Source: Rhodovibrio sodomensis (GTDB lineage: Bacteria; Pseudomonadota; Alphaproteobacteria; Kiloniellales; Rhodovibrionaceae). Taken from it: a stretch of DNA of 47,933 nt. Each line of letters starts with the position of its first letter. The first letter of the stretch is position 1. The stretch covers positions 1-47,933 of the forward strand of contig NZ_NRRL01000028.1 in NCBI RefSeq assembly GCF_016583645.1, given 5' to 3'. Shown here piece after piece: positions 1-8,066 of the stretch. The translations under genes and the position numbers were made by a program. The notes under the pieces are model-generated. The model saw only the letters and a list, made by a program, of their open reading frames with translations, did no database searches and had not been told where the DNA came from.

Positions 1-133
1 ATCCCGCGCCGGTCGATCATCTGGCATACTTACGATACCTCCCAGTGAACGGGAATCCCGCCCGCCCGAGTCAAACCGCCGCACCCAAAGACAGCCATAC
101 CGATTCTGTTATCGTTGGGCGTGTCCTTAGTTC

Positions 134-448
134 ATGACCTGGACCTTCGATCCGATCTGGTGGATCACCGCCGTCGAACTTCCGGCGCTGGCCGGGCTGT
201 TCGTGCTGATCTGGCGCGCGCGGCGGGAGTCGCAGGACGCGCTCGACCGCGTCGCCAGCCGGCTGGACGTCACCGACAGCGGTACCCGCGACCAGTTGGC
301 CGCCTTCAAGGTCGACGTCGCGACCAGCTACGCCTCGATCCCCGCGCTGCGGGAGAGCGAGGGGCGCCTGACCGCGCACCTGGTGCGCATCGAGAAGAAG
401 CTCGACTGCCTCGGCTTCGGCCGGCCGGCGATCGGGGACCGGCCGTGA
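134..448 (+). CDS. Small membrane-anchored phage-type protein
   Basis: The product has 104 residues. The N-terminus carries one hydrophobic segment (about residues 9-27, WITAVELPALAGLFVLIW), followed by a charged, probably helical cytoplasmic part. This layout resembles the small membrane proteins next to lysis genes in phages and gene-transfer agents of alphaproteobacteria, with a loose resemblance to the DUF2730 type. The stop overlaps the GTG of the wall hydrolase by four bases (GTGA), so the two are translationally coupled. The role is unknown; a spanin-like or holin-accessory part in host lysis is inference from position. Upstream bases 1-133 hold no gene I can support. Confidence 0.6.
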   Translation: MTWTFDPIWWITAVELPALAGLFVLIWRARRESQDALDRVASRLDVTDSGTRDQLAAFKVDVATSYASIPALRESEGRLTAHLVRIEKKLDCLGFGRPAIGDRP

Positions 449-901
449 CCGGCCCGCGGACGCCCGGCCCGACCCCCGGCGGGACGCCGGGTGCCGTGCG
501 CCGCGCGCCGGCGGTGGCGCTGCGCCCCGCCGGCCGTCCGGCGCTGATCCCGCACGTCGACCGCCCCGCCAGCCAGGCGGAGCTGGCCGACTGGCTGGCG
601 CGGCGTCTGCACGCCCGCCACCGCGGCGAGTTGGTGCGGGTGCTGGAAGCGCTCGCCGCCGTGCTGGTCGCGTGTTTGGGCCGGCGCGCCCACGGCGCCA
701 ACGCCGCCGGCCGCCGATCCCGACATCGCCGACCCGCACATGGCGGTATGCCGCCGGATCGTGCGGCGCGCGCTCGCCGGGGCGGCCGTGCCGGCGGAAG
801 CGGCGGGCGCCACCCGCTATCACCACGCCGACGTGCTGCCCGGCTGGGCGCGCGGGCGGATGCCCAGCGGCACCTTGGGCGACTTCATCTTCTACCCGTG
901 A
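445..901 (+). pseudogene. SleB-type cell-wall hydrolase (endolysin), frameshifted
   Basis: Translation starts at GTG 445 and reads a proline/arginine-rich leader, then a helix ending ...RVLEALAAVLVA near base 670. The hydrolase homology then continues in the next frame from 671 (RVWAGAP..., DPHMAVCRRIVRRALAG) and ends with GATRYHHADVLPGWARG and GDFIFYP before TGA at 899-901. The GATxYH...PxWA ending is the typical C-terminus of Hydrolase_2/SleB phage and GTA lysins that cut peptidoglycan. One extra base (or two missing) near 665-675 therefore breaks the gene. The usual wall-hydrolase N-terminal core is poorly conserved. A sequencing error or programmed +1 shift is possible, but no slippery homopolymer is visible. 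Confidence 0.65.
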
Positions 902-959
902 TCCCCGCTGATTCCGTCACCCAGGGGCGGCGTGCGCGGCCCCGCTCAGGAGAAACCCG

Positions 960-1514
960 ATGATTCCAGCCCTGCTCGCCAGTGTCGGCATCCCGCTGCT
1001 CGGCAAGCTGGTCTCCAGCGGCCTGCGCGTGATCGACGACCCGACCGCCAAGGCCGCCGCCGACGCGCTCGACGATGTCGGCGGCAAGCTCGACCGCGGC
1101 GAGATCGACACCCAGCAGCTCGCCGCCGCCAACCGCCACGTCGAACGCATGGCCGAGATCGAGGCCCGGCGCGACACCCGCGTGCTGGCCCAGATCAACC
1201 GCACGATGCGCACCGAGGCGTCGAGCAGCGACCCCTACGTCCGGCGCTGGCGGCCGACCTTCGGCTACGCGGTCGCGCTCGCCTGGACCGCGCAGACCGG
1301 CGGCCTGACCTACGCCATCGTGATGACGCCGCAGTTCGCGGGCGAGCTGCTGGCCGCGACCACCCACCTGTCGGTGATCTGGGGCGTCGCGCTGTCGGTG
1401 CTCGGCATCAACGTCGCCAAACGCAGCCAGGACAAGCGCATCGCCGCCGGCCAGCCCCCCGACCCCGGCCTGCTCGACCGCCTGCTGGCCCCGCTGACGG
1501 GCGCGAAGGGGTAG
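960..1514 (+). CDS. 3-TM holin, gene-transfer-release type
   Basis: The 184-residue protein has a hydrophobic N-terminus (MIPALLASVGIPLLGKLV), a long charged amphipathic region (residues ~25-85) and two strong membrane segments near residues 100-120 and 135-155, the first preceded by YVRRWRPTFGYAVAL. The order and spacing match the Pfam family 'holin of 3TMs, for gene-transfer release' found beside endolysins in Rhodobacter-type GTAs and prophages. It would form inner-membrane lesions that release the endolysin. An AGGAGA ribosome site lies seven bases before ATG. It follows the wall-hydrolase pseudogene directly, completing a lysis cassette. Confidence 0.8.
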   Translation: MIPALLASVGIPLLGKLVSSGLRVIDDPTAKAAADALDDVGGKLDRGEIDTQQLAAANRHVERMAEIEARRDTRVLAQINRTMRTEASSSDPYVRRWRPTFGYAVALAWTAQTGGLTYAIVMTPQFAGELLAATTHLSVIWGVALSVLGINVAKRSQDKRIAAGQPPDPGLLDRLLAPLTGAKG

Positions 1515-1567
1515 CGGCGTGCCACCCGTTTCCATCCGCGGTCGGCTCCGCTAGGCTCCGGCCCGTC

Positions 1568-1960
1568 ATGGCATCGGTGATCTTTCACGTCTGCCCCTGG
1601 GAAGCCTGGCGCGCGGCGCGGGCCGAGGGGGTTTACCGGGGCGGGCCGCTCGACCGGCGGGACGGCTTCATCCACTTCTCCACGCCGGGCACGCTGGCCG
1701 GCACGCTGGCGACGCACCTCGCCGGGCAGCCGGGCTTGTGCCTGCTGGAGGTCGCCGCGGACGCGCTGGGCGATGCGCTGGTGTGGGAGGAATCGCGCGA
1801 TCGCACGCTGTTCCCCCATCTTTACGCCGCGCTCGACCCCGCCGTCGTGCGGTCGGTTCACGACCTGCCGCTCGACGCCGCGGGCCGGCACGTGCTTCCC
1901 GCGCACGCCCGGCCGGGTACCGCCGACCCGGGCGCGGCCCGGCCGGATGGCGCCGGCTGA
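1568..1960 (+). CDS. DUF952 family protein
   Basis: The 130-residue protein begins MASVIFHVCPWEAWRAA and carries the DUF952 hallmarks: DGFIHFSTPGTLAGTL, a central LLEVAADALG strand, LVWEES and LFPHLYAALDP. Family members are small proteins of unknown biochemical role and are often found just before pyrD in alphaproteobacteria. The stop codon shares its last base with the pyrD start (TGATG), so translation is probably coupled. ATG 1568 is chosen because the family motif starts immediately after it. A longer in-frame reading exists upstream but overlaps the holin gene and looks non-coding. Confidence 0.8.
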   Translation: MASVIFHVCPWEAWRAARAEGVYRGGPLDRRDGFIHFSTPGTLAGTLATHLAGQPGLCLLEVAADALGDALVWEESRDRTLFPHLYAALDPAVVRSVHDLPLDAAGRHVLPAHARPGTADPGAARPDGAG

Positions 1961-3030
1961 TGGCGCTCGCCGACCTGGGCGCGCCGCTGCTGCGCCGGCT
2001 GCCGCCGGAGCGCGCGCACGACCTCGCGATCGCCGCGCTGAAACGCGGGCTGGGGCCGAAGCTGGCGGGCGGCGATCCGGCGAGCCTGGCCGTGCGCGCG
2101 TTCGGCCGCGATCTCGCCAATCCGCTCGGGCTGGCCGCCGGCTTCGACAAGGACGCGGAGGCGGTTGCCGGCCTGCTCGATGTCGGCTTCGGGTTCGTCG
2201 AGGTCGGCACGGTCACGCCCCGGCCGCAGCCGGGCAATCCCAAGCCGCGGATCTTCCGGCTGCCGGCCGACCGGGCGATCGTCAACCGGTTGGGCTTCAA
2301 CAGCGGCGGCCTGGACCGCGCCGACGCCCACCTGGGGCGCTACCGGCGCACCGGCGGGCGCGGGGTGGTCGGCGTCAACCTCGGCATCAACAAGACCAGC
2401 ACCGATCCGCAGGCGGATTACGAGGCCGGCCTGCGCCGGCTGTCGCGCTACGCCGACTACCTCGCGATCAACGTCTCCTCCCCGAACACGCCCGGACTGC
2501 GCGCGCTGCAGGGCAAGGACACGCTGGCCCGGCTGCTGGGCCATCTGCAGGCGGTCCGCCGGGAGCTGATGGCGGACGCCCCGCCGGCGCTTCTGCTCAA
2601 GATCGCCCCGGATCTGAGCGCGCAGGACCGCGCCGACATCGCCGAGGTGGCGCTGGCGCTGGAGCTGGACGGCCTGATCGTCTCCAACACCACGATGGCC
2701 CGCCCGGACGGCCTGCAAAGCCCGGCCCGGGCGGAGACCGGCGGGCTGTCGGGCCGGCCGCTGTTCGAGCCGTCGACCGAGCTGTTGGCCGAGATGACCC
2801 GGCGGACCGAGGGGCGACTTTTGATGGTCGGCGTCGGCGGGGTCGCCAGCGGGGCCGACGCCTACGCCAAGATCCGCGCCGGGGCCAGCCTGGTGCAGCT
2901 GTATACCGCCCTGATCTACGACGGCCCGGCCGCGGTGGCGCGGATCAAGGCCGAGCTGGCCGGGCTGCTGGCGCGCGACGGTTTCGCCGATATCGCGCAA
3001 GCGCGCGGCCGGGACGTTGGCAGGACTTGA
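1960..3030 (+). CDS. pyrD: Dihydroorotate dehydrogenase (quinone), class 2
   Basis: The 356-residue enzyme oxidises dihydroorotate to orotate with membrane quinone as acceptor, in pyrimidine synthesis. An N-terminal helical membrane-association region (residues 1-45) marks class 2. FMN-site and catalytic signatures follow: LAAGFDKDAEA (58-68), EVGTVTPRPQPGNP, NRLGFNS, NVSSPNTPGLR (171-181, carrying the catalytic serine), LLKIAPDL, IVSNTT and GVGGVASGADAYAKI near the C-terminus. Length fits the family. The start overlaps the DUF952 stop (TGATG), suggesting a two-gene operon. Confidence 0.96.
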   Translation: MALADLGAPLLRRLPPERAHDLAIAALKRGLGPKLAGGDPASLAVRAFGRDLANPLGLAAGFDKDAEAVAGLLDVGFGFVEVGTVTPRPQPGNPKPRIFRLPADRAIVNRLGFNSGGLDRADAHLGRYRRTGGRGVVGVNLGINKTSTDPQADYEAGLRRLSRYADYLAINVSSPNTPGLRALQGKDTLARLLGHLQAVRRELMADAPPALLLKIAPDLSAQDRADIAEVALALELDGLIVSNTTMARPDGLQSPARAETGGLSGRPLFEPSTELLAEMTRRTEGRLLMVGVGGVASGADAYAKIRAGASLVQLYTALIYDGPAAVARIKAELAGLLARDGFADIAQARGRDVGRT

Positions 3031-3063
3031 ATTCCCGCCGCTTTGGGATGCAAACTTATCGCA

Positions 3064-3086
3064 GTCAAAACACGGGGCGGTTTGAC
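3064..3086. promoter_or_regulatory. Inverted repeat upstream of the PAS-MarR gene
   Basis: GTCAAAAC, a 7-base spacer (acggggc), and GGTTTGAC form a 7-of-8 inverted repeat about 150 bases before the PAS-MarR gene. The size and symmetry suit a dimeric HTH protein such as a MarR-family regulator, so autoregulation is an attractive but untested reading. A CAGTC/GACTG pair just outside adds further symmetry. Confidence 0.35.
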
Positions 3087-3238
3087 CGCGACTGTAAAAA
3101 ACCAGGCAGCACTTGCTCCGGATCAACCGGCCGGGCGCTAAGCAGTGCTAACGTAGCGAATGGTAAGGTCGCACATGCGCGCGGCGGCAGGCGCGTGACG
3201 CGGCGAATGCCATACGGAACAACGGGCACGGTATAACC

Positions 3239-4174
3239 ATGAACCAACATAATCCGGCGACCACGGGCGCCTCGCCCAGCGAGGGAACGACGATCTCGCA
3301 TGCAGCCAGCGTGCTGGCGAACGTGCTGGCGGAGCAGCCCAGCATGATCGACACGCTGTTCGATCACGGCGACGATCTCGACGTGCCGATGCTGGTGACC
3401 GGCAGCCGGCCGAACGGCAGCGGCTTCGACATCCTCTACTGCAACACCGCGTTCTGCGACATGTGCGGCTACACGCGCGACCACCTGGTCGGCCGCTCGC
3501 CCAGCATCCTGCAGGGGCCGGAGACCGACCGGCAGATGGCGCGCAACTTCGTCGAGCGGCTGCACAGCGACGGCCACGCCGGCACGGTCCTGCTGAACTA
3601 CCGCGGCGACGGCACGCCGTATTTCGCCGAGATCATGGCCGTGTGCTCGCCGCGGCCGGCCGGGCTGACCGGCGCGGACGACGATCCCCAGGTCTACGTC
3701 GCGTTCGAGCGCTCCCTGGGCGACCTGGAGCGCGGCGAGGGGATCTCCGTCTCGCGGCCCTACCGGCTGGCGCTGCTGCTGGAATCGGTGATGCGCCGCT
3801 ACCTGCAGCGCAACTACCACCGCGGCATGCACCCCGCGCAGTGGTCGGCGCTGCGCTACTTCAAGCTGGCGGCCAGCGACAAGCGTTCGCTCAGCGACTT
3901 CGCCAAGGCGCACCGCACCACCATGGGCACCGCGTCGACCACCGTGTCCACGCTGGTCGGCAAGGGCTATCTGGTGAAGCGCGGCTTCCGCGGCCCGATC
4001 GAGCTGACCGAGGCCGGCCAGCAGGTGCTGACCGACGATCCGCTGGACGAGGTGGTCGGCTCGTTCGCGCGCCTGGACGACGAGGGCGCGGCCTGGGCCG
4101 AGCGCGTCCTGCTCGACCTCGCCGAACGGCTCGCCGACGAGGAGGAAGCGCCGGAGAACGCCACCCGGCATTAG
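3239..4174 (+). CDS. PAS (LOV-like, cysteine-less) - MarR one-component regulator
   Basis: The 311-residue protein joins an N-terminal PAS domain (about 35-160) to a MarR-type winged helix (about 173-300). The PAS part follows the LOV pattern closely: NTAFCDMCGYTRDHLVGR, then ILQGPETD, VLLNYRGDGTPYF and YVAFER. The photoactive-cysteine motif of LOV (GRNCRFLQ) reads GRSPSILQ here, so proline 88 sits where the cysteine should be. The second flavin-contact Asn is Ala130. The helix-turn-helix lies around SLSDFAKAHRTTMGTASTTV and the wing around VKRGFRGPIELTEAG. It probably senses redox, flavin or a ligand and controls DNA directly. The target genes are unknown. The stop codon lies inside the target duplication of the following IS. 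Confidence 0.85.
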   Translation: MNQHNPATTGASPSEGTTISHAASVLANVLAEQPSMIDTLFDHGDDLDVPMLVTGSRPNGSGFDILYCNTAFCDMCGYTRDHLVGRSPSILQGPETDRQMARNFVERLHSDGHAGTVLLNYRGDGTPYFAEIMAVCSPRPAGLTGADDDPQVYVAFERSLGDLERGEGISVSRPYRLALLLESVMRRYLQRNYHRGMHPAQWSALRYFKLAASDKRSLSDFAKAHRTTMGTASTTVSTLVGKGYLVKRGFRGPIELTEAGQQVLTDDPLDEVVGSFARLDDEGAAWAERVLLDLAERLADEEEAPENATRH

Positions 4175-4269
4175 TCTTACTGCGTCATAAGCGTAACCGG
4201 TTTGGGGGCGCGGCGGGTAGGCATTGGTGGCAACTGGGGCATCGCGGGAGCAGTCGCGCGAGCGCCCGT

Positions 4270-5505
4270 TCAACGTGCCGGCGCAGGGGTGCGATGGAGG
4301 TTCGGACGTGGCGTTCCGGTCGCAGCGGGGGCGCGGTCGGGTCGTCCACTTTTGGGAAGTCCAGGCGTTTGGCGTCGCCCGGCGGGGGCAGGTCCTGAGG
4401 GGGGAAAAGCCGCCCGTTCGGCGACCAGGAATCCGTAGGCGGCGACGCACAGCGCCGCGTGGTGGTGAAAGCCGGGCCAGCCTCGGCCCTCGTAGTGGCC
4501 CAGGCCGAGTTCCTGTTTGAGCTCCTGATAGTCGCGCTCGATTCGCCAGCGCTCCTTGGCCTGGCGCACGAGGTCGGCGAGTGGGGTGGTCTCGGGCAGC
4601 GTGGACAGCCAGACGCCGCTGGGGTCGGTCTCCTCGGGGGGCCATTCGATCAGCAGCCAGTGCGGCGGCCGCGGGGTGGCCCGGCGATGGTCGCCCTGGG
4701 CCGGGCGCACGCGCACCGCGGCGAAGCGCCCCGCGAGCGGGCCGTTCGTGCCGTCGCGCCAGGCCACGGTTTGCCAGGCCTCGGCGGGCAGCGTCCGGGC
4801 GGGCCAGCGCCTCGGCGGCCAGCACCACCCCGGCGGGCACGCCCGCGGCCCGTGCCGCGGTGATCTGCCCCAGGGCGATCTGGGGCTTGGTGCGAAAGGC
4901 GACCCCGGCGGGCACCTTGGCCTTGGCGCGCCGCGGCAGGTCGTCGCTCCACGCCTTGGGCAGGTAGAGCTGCCGGGCGATCGGCAGCGAGGCCGCCTCG
5001 GCGGCCACCGACAGCGACACCGCCACCTGACAGTTCTCCTGCTTGCCCAGTTGGCCGCAGTCCTGCCGGGCCACGCCCACCGAATGGGTGCCCTTCTTGG
5101 GAAACGCGGTGTCGTCGACGATCCAGGCGCGCACCGGACCTGCCGCCGTCATCGCCGGCAGCACCGCCGCGCGCACCGCGTTCAGCAGGCCGCCGGCGTC
5201 CCAAGGGCGACTGGCCCACGAGGCGACTGGCCCACGAAGTGCAGCAGGGCCTGATGCTCCGGCGCCGTGCGATCCGGGCGCAACCGGGCCGCCATCGGCT
5301 CGACTGACTTGCGCGCGCCGGGCAGCAACAGCCGCGTGCAATAGCGCCGGAAGGGATCGACCCGATCCTGGTGGCCCAGACACTTCGCCACGCCCTCGAC
5401 ATAGCCTGCAAACCGCGCTGCCGTTCCCTCATCCCACCCCAGATCCCCCGTCGCCTCCCGCCCCTGGACCGAATCCTCAAACCCACCACAACATCTTGCG
5501 GGAAG
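4270..5505 (-). pseudogene. IS701-family transposase, frameshifted and deleted
   Basis: Homology runs through three frames. The N-terminal part reads ARFAGYVEGVAKCLGHQDR, then DPFRRYCTRLLLPGARKSV and EPMAARL. A 16-bp tandem duplication (5207-5238) then shifts the frame. The next part contains WIVDDTAFPKKGTHSVGVAR, with the first catalytic Asp of the DDE set, and QDCGQLGKQENCQVAVSLS. Near 4800 about 70 residues are missing, including the second-Asp region (normally ...LADAGYG...), and the frame shifts again. The C-terminal part keeps WRIERDYQELKQELGLGHYE (catalytic Glu) and GRGWPGFHHHAALC. The original start is not identifiable. The product would be inactive. Confidence 0.85.
5207..5238. repeat. 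16-bp tandem duplication inside the transposase
   Basis: GCGACTGGCCCACGAG is followed at once by GCGACTGGCCCACGAA. The duplication adds 16 bases and shifts the transposase frame between HFVGQSP and WDAGGLLNAV. It looks like a replication-slippage lesion after insertion. Confidence 0.8.
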
Positions 5506-5579
5506 CGCGGAAAAACGATCCGGATTTTGCGACTCAGCAAGACTAGCCCCTCCTCCCAGTGGAAGACGGGAATAAATAT

Positions 5580-6539
5580 TTACTGCGCCGCCGCGGCTCG
5601 GGCGCTGTCCGGGAACGCGTCGGCCAGGCGGCGGGCGAGTTCGCGCAGTTGGCAGCGGTGCTCGATCCGGCTGCGCCAGGGGGCGGGAATTGCAGGCTCG
5701 CCCAGATAGGCGCCGGCGATGCTGCCGGCCATCGCGGCCAGCGTATCGCGGTCGCCGCCGTGCAGCGCCGCGGTGTCCAGGCACGCCTCGAAGTCGTCCG
5801 GCGTGGCGAGGAAGGCGTAGACCGCGAACGGCACGCTTTCCGGGGCCGAGACGCTGCGCCCGACCGCATCGGCGACCGCCTCGGCCTGCGCCCCCGCCTC
5901 CAGATAGTCGGTCACCGCCTGCATCTTGTGGCGCATCTCCTCGCTGCGGCAGCCGTCGGTCAGGTGCTGCGCGAGCGCGTGCGGGCGGATCCGCCGGCCC
6001 TCGATGGCCGCCTCGATCGCCTGGCCGACCGCGCGCGCGACCAAGAGGGCGGCGTCGCGTCCGACCGGATGGGCGTGCGTGACCGCGCTCGCGGTGTCGC
6101 AGGCGGCCGGCAAGCGCTCGGTGTCGCGGTAGGCCACCCCGAGCGGGGCGGCCCGCATCGCCGCGCCGTTGCCGAGCGATCCCTCGCCGCCGTACAGCTC
6201 GCGCGCAACCTCCTCGTACGCGCGGCCGGTCTCGGCCACCGTCTTGAAGATTGCGGGCGGGCCCGGTCCGTAGCCGCGCCAGGGCTCCAGTTGGAAGCCG
6301 CGGGCGAAGCGGTCGCCCAGCGCCTGGGCGTGGATCAGGCCGTCCTCAACAAGCGCGTTGGCCACCGCGATCGCCATCGCGGTGTCGTCGGTGTAGACCA
6401 GATGCTGGGCGCGCGCGACCGCGGCCTGCAGGCGATCCTTGCTGGCGTGGGTAAACGCGAGCTCGCCGATCGCATCGCCCACCGCGCAGCCGAGCAGCGC
6501 GCCGACCGCACGGTCGCGCAGGGTTTCGCTTGCCGCCAA
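5580..6539 (-). CDS. ADP-ribosylglycohydrolase family protein (DraG/ARH type)
   Basis: The 319-residue enzyme probably removes ADP-ribose from proteins or small molecules using two Mg ions. Family motifs are in order: AVGALLGCAVGDAIGELAF near the N-terminus, YTDDTAMAIAVA (metal ligands TDD), GSLGNGAAMRAAPLG, VTHAHPVGR, and HGGDRDTLAAMAGSIAGAYL near the C-terminus, where GGDxDT supplies the remaining metal ligands. I chose TTG at 6539 because GGGGAGGA lies just upstream (6551-6544) and the conserved domain begins a few residues later. A TTG at 6656 would add about 39 unconserved residues. No draT-like transferase or nitrogenase gene is adjacent, so the target is unknown. Confidence 0.85.
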   Translation of the reverse strand: MAASETLRDRAVGALLGCAVGDAIGELAFTHASKDRLQAAVARAQHLVYTDDTAMAIAVANALVEDGLIHAQALGDRFARGFQLEPWRGYGPGPPAIFKTVAETGRAYEEVARELYGGEGSLGNGAAMRAAPLGVAYRDTERLPAACDTASAVTHAHPVGRDAALLVARAVGQAIEAAIEGRRIRPHALAQHLTDGCRSEEMRHKMQAVTDYLEAGAQAEAVADAVGRSVSAPESVPFAVYAFLATPDDFEACLDTAALHGGDRDTLAAMAGSIAGAYLGEPAIPAPWRSRIEHRCQLRELARRLADAFPDSARAAAAQ

Positions 6540-6789
6540 GGCATCCTCCCCAACAAGATCGGGTGGCCTGGGACCTTGCTGGTCCGTGTTGTTCGCGACG
6601 TGCCCGTCGCCCACGGGCCCTGCTGGAATCGTGCGTGCGCGCGGACCGCCATGCAACCCGCTCGCCCCCCGAGGTGGGCGGGGGCGCGACCTTGACCCCC
6701 AGCGGGCCGTGTTCTACGCCGATCCGCGGGCCAGCGGCCCGGCCCGCGTTGTCCGTTCCCTCGCTGCCTTGATCGGGAGCCAGCTTGCC

Positions 6790-7641
6790 ATGCGCACTTT
6801 CCGGGAGACCCTGCACACCGGCTACGAGCAGATGCTGCACCTCCAGGGCGACCCGCTGGTCGACCGGGAAAGCGCCTTTCAGCACATCCAGGTGTTCGAC
6901 AGCGTCGCCAACGGCCGGGTGCTGGTGCTGGACGGCATCCTGCAGCTGACCGACCGGGACGAGAGCGCGTATTCGGAGATGCTGGTCCACCCGCCGGTGT
7001 TCGAGCACGGCGCGGTCAAGCGCGTGCTGATCGTGGGCGGCGGCGACGGCGCGGTCGCCGAGGAGGTGCTGAAGCACCCGGGCGTCGAGCGGGTCGACCT
7101 GGTCGACATCGACGCCGAGGTGGTGGATGTCGCCAAGGAGTTCTTCGGCCACGTCCACAAGGGCGCGTTCGACGACGAGCGCCTGACCTTCTACCCCGAG
7201 GACGCGTTCGAGTTCCTGGGCCGCACGGCGGAGGGGACCTACGACCTCGCGATCGCCGACCGCCCGGACCCGGTCGGCCCGGCGCAGAGCCTGTTCGCCA
7301 ACGACTTCTACAGCCGCCTGCAAAGCGCGCTCGCAGGCCGCGGCGTCGGCGTGTTCCAGACCGGCTGCCCGTTCTACCAGGGCGACGAACTCACCGAGAC
7401 GCACAAGCTGCTGCAGGGCGTGTTCCAGGACGCCGGCGTCTACGTCACGGTGGTGCCCACCTACACCGGCGGATTCATGGCGCTCACCTGGGGCGCCAAC
7501 GGCCTCGACCTGGGAACGGCCGACGCCTCATCGCTGCGCCGCGCGGTCGAGGCGAGCGGCATCCAAACCGACTACTACAACGCCGACATGCACGCCGCCG
7601 CCTTCGCCCTGCCGGAGTGGATGAAACGGCTGCTGGGGTAG
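6790..7641 (+). CDS. speE: Spermidine synthase (polyamine aminopropyltransferase)
   Basis: The 283-residue protein transfers aminopropyl from decarboxylated S-adenosylmethionine to putrescine. It shows the N-terminal beta domain (LVDRESAFQHIQVFDS), GRVLVLDGILQLTDRDESAY, the Rossmann glycine loop VGGGDGAVAEEVL (82-94), VDLVDIDAEVV, and PSYTGGF-like PTYTGGFMALTWG. The catalytic loop, usually DSTDP or DSSDP, reads ADRPDPVGPAQ (156-166); Asp157 is kept but the Ser-Thr pair is Arg-Pro. The gene is divergent from the ADP-ribosylglycohydrolase. No speD or speB is adjacent. A related aminopropyltransferase specificity is possible. Confidence 0.9.
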   Translation: MRTFRETLHTGYEQMLHLQGDPLVDRESAFQHIQVFDSVANGRVLVLDGILQLTDRDESAYSEMLVHPPVFEHGAVKRVLIVGGGDGAVAEEVLKHPGVERVDLVDIDAEVVDVAKEFFGHVHKGAFDDERLTFYPEDAFEFLGRTAEGTYDLAIADRPDPVGPAQSLFANDFYSRLQSALAGRGVGVFQTGCPFYQGDELTETHKLLQGVFQDAGVYVTVVPTYTGGFMALTWGANGLDLGTADASSLRRAVEASGIQTDYYNADMHAAAFALPEWMKRLLG

Positions 7642-7689
7642 GCTGACGACCGACGAGCGTCGAGAACGCCCAGGTTTGCAGGCCGGTGT

Positions 7690-7981
7690 TTATTGGAGCG
7701 TGGTGTCGATGGCGTGGCGCAACTGCCGGATACAGCCTTCGGCGTCGTCTGTCTCGACGTTCGCGAAGCCGAGGACCAGGCCCCGTTCGCGGGGCGTATC
7801 GAGGTAATAGGCGGACACCGGCTGCAGGCCCAAGCCGCGGGCGCCAAGCCTGGTCGGCAACCGCCTGGTCGTCGATGTTCGGGTCCCGAAACCGGGCCAG
7901 GCTGTGTAGCCCTGCACCCCAGTCGTCCAAGTCGACGACGTCCGCACACACGCGCTCAGCGGACGCCAGGTAAAGCGGCTC
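7690..7981 (-). pseudogene. MocR/PdxR-type regulator, C-terminal remnant
   Basis: Two consecutive frames give the end of a fold-type I aminotransferase domain as found in GntR-MocR regulators. The first reads EPLYLASAERVCADVVDLDD and then LHSLARFRDPNIDDQAVADQ. After a one-base shift near 7845-7855 it continues TRLGARGLGLQPVSAYYLDT and then GLVLGFANVETDDAEGCIRQ, before TAA at 7692-7690. The helix-turn-helix and most of the PLP domain, including the lysine, are absent. This is a dead fragment. The rest of the 7642-8066 interval shows no other gene. Confidence 0.75.
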
Positions 7982-8066
7982 CGACGTGTCGTCGGATCGC
8001 GGTCTCGACCTGTTCCGTGCCGACCCACGGCGGCGCGCGAGGACAGTGCGCCCCGGCGCGTCGCCC

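Larger units (their letters stand above)
4175..5542 (-). mobile_element. Decayed IS701-family insertion sequence
   Basis: The imperfect terminal inverted repeats are TCTTACTGCGTCATAAG at the left end (from 4175) and TCTTGCTGAGTCGCAAA read inward from 5542. They are flanked by TTAG (4171-4174) and CTAG (5543-5546), which fit the 4-bp YTAR target duplication known for IS701 elements, with one difference between the two copies. Inside is one minus-strand DDE transposase gene carrying several disabling changes. The element is about 1.37 kb, slightly short of intact members because of an internal deletion. It looks immobile unless supplied with transposase in trans. Confidence 0.75.

Noticed and set aside
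3065..5383. 772-codon minus-strand reading through the IS and PAS-MarR gene
   Set aside because: Only the segment between about 4800 and 5210 carries transposase homology. The remainder is antisense to the regulator gene.
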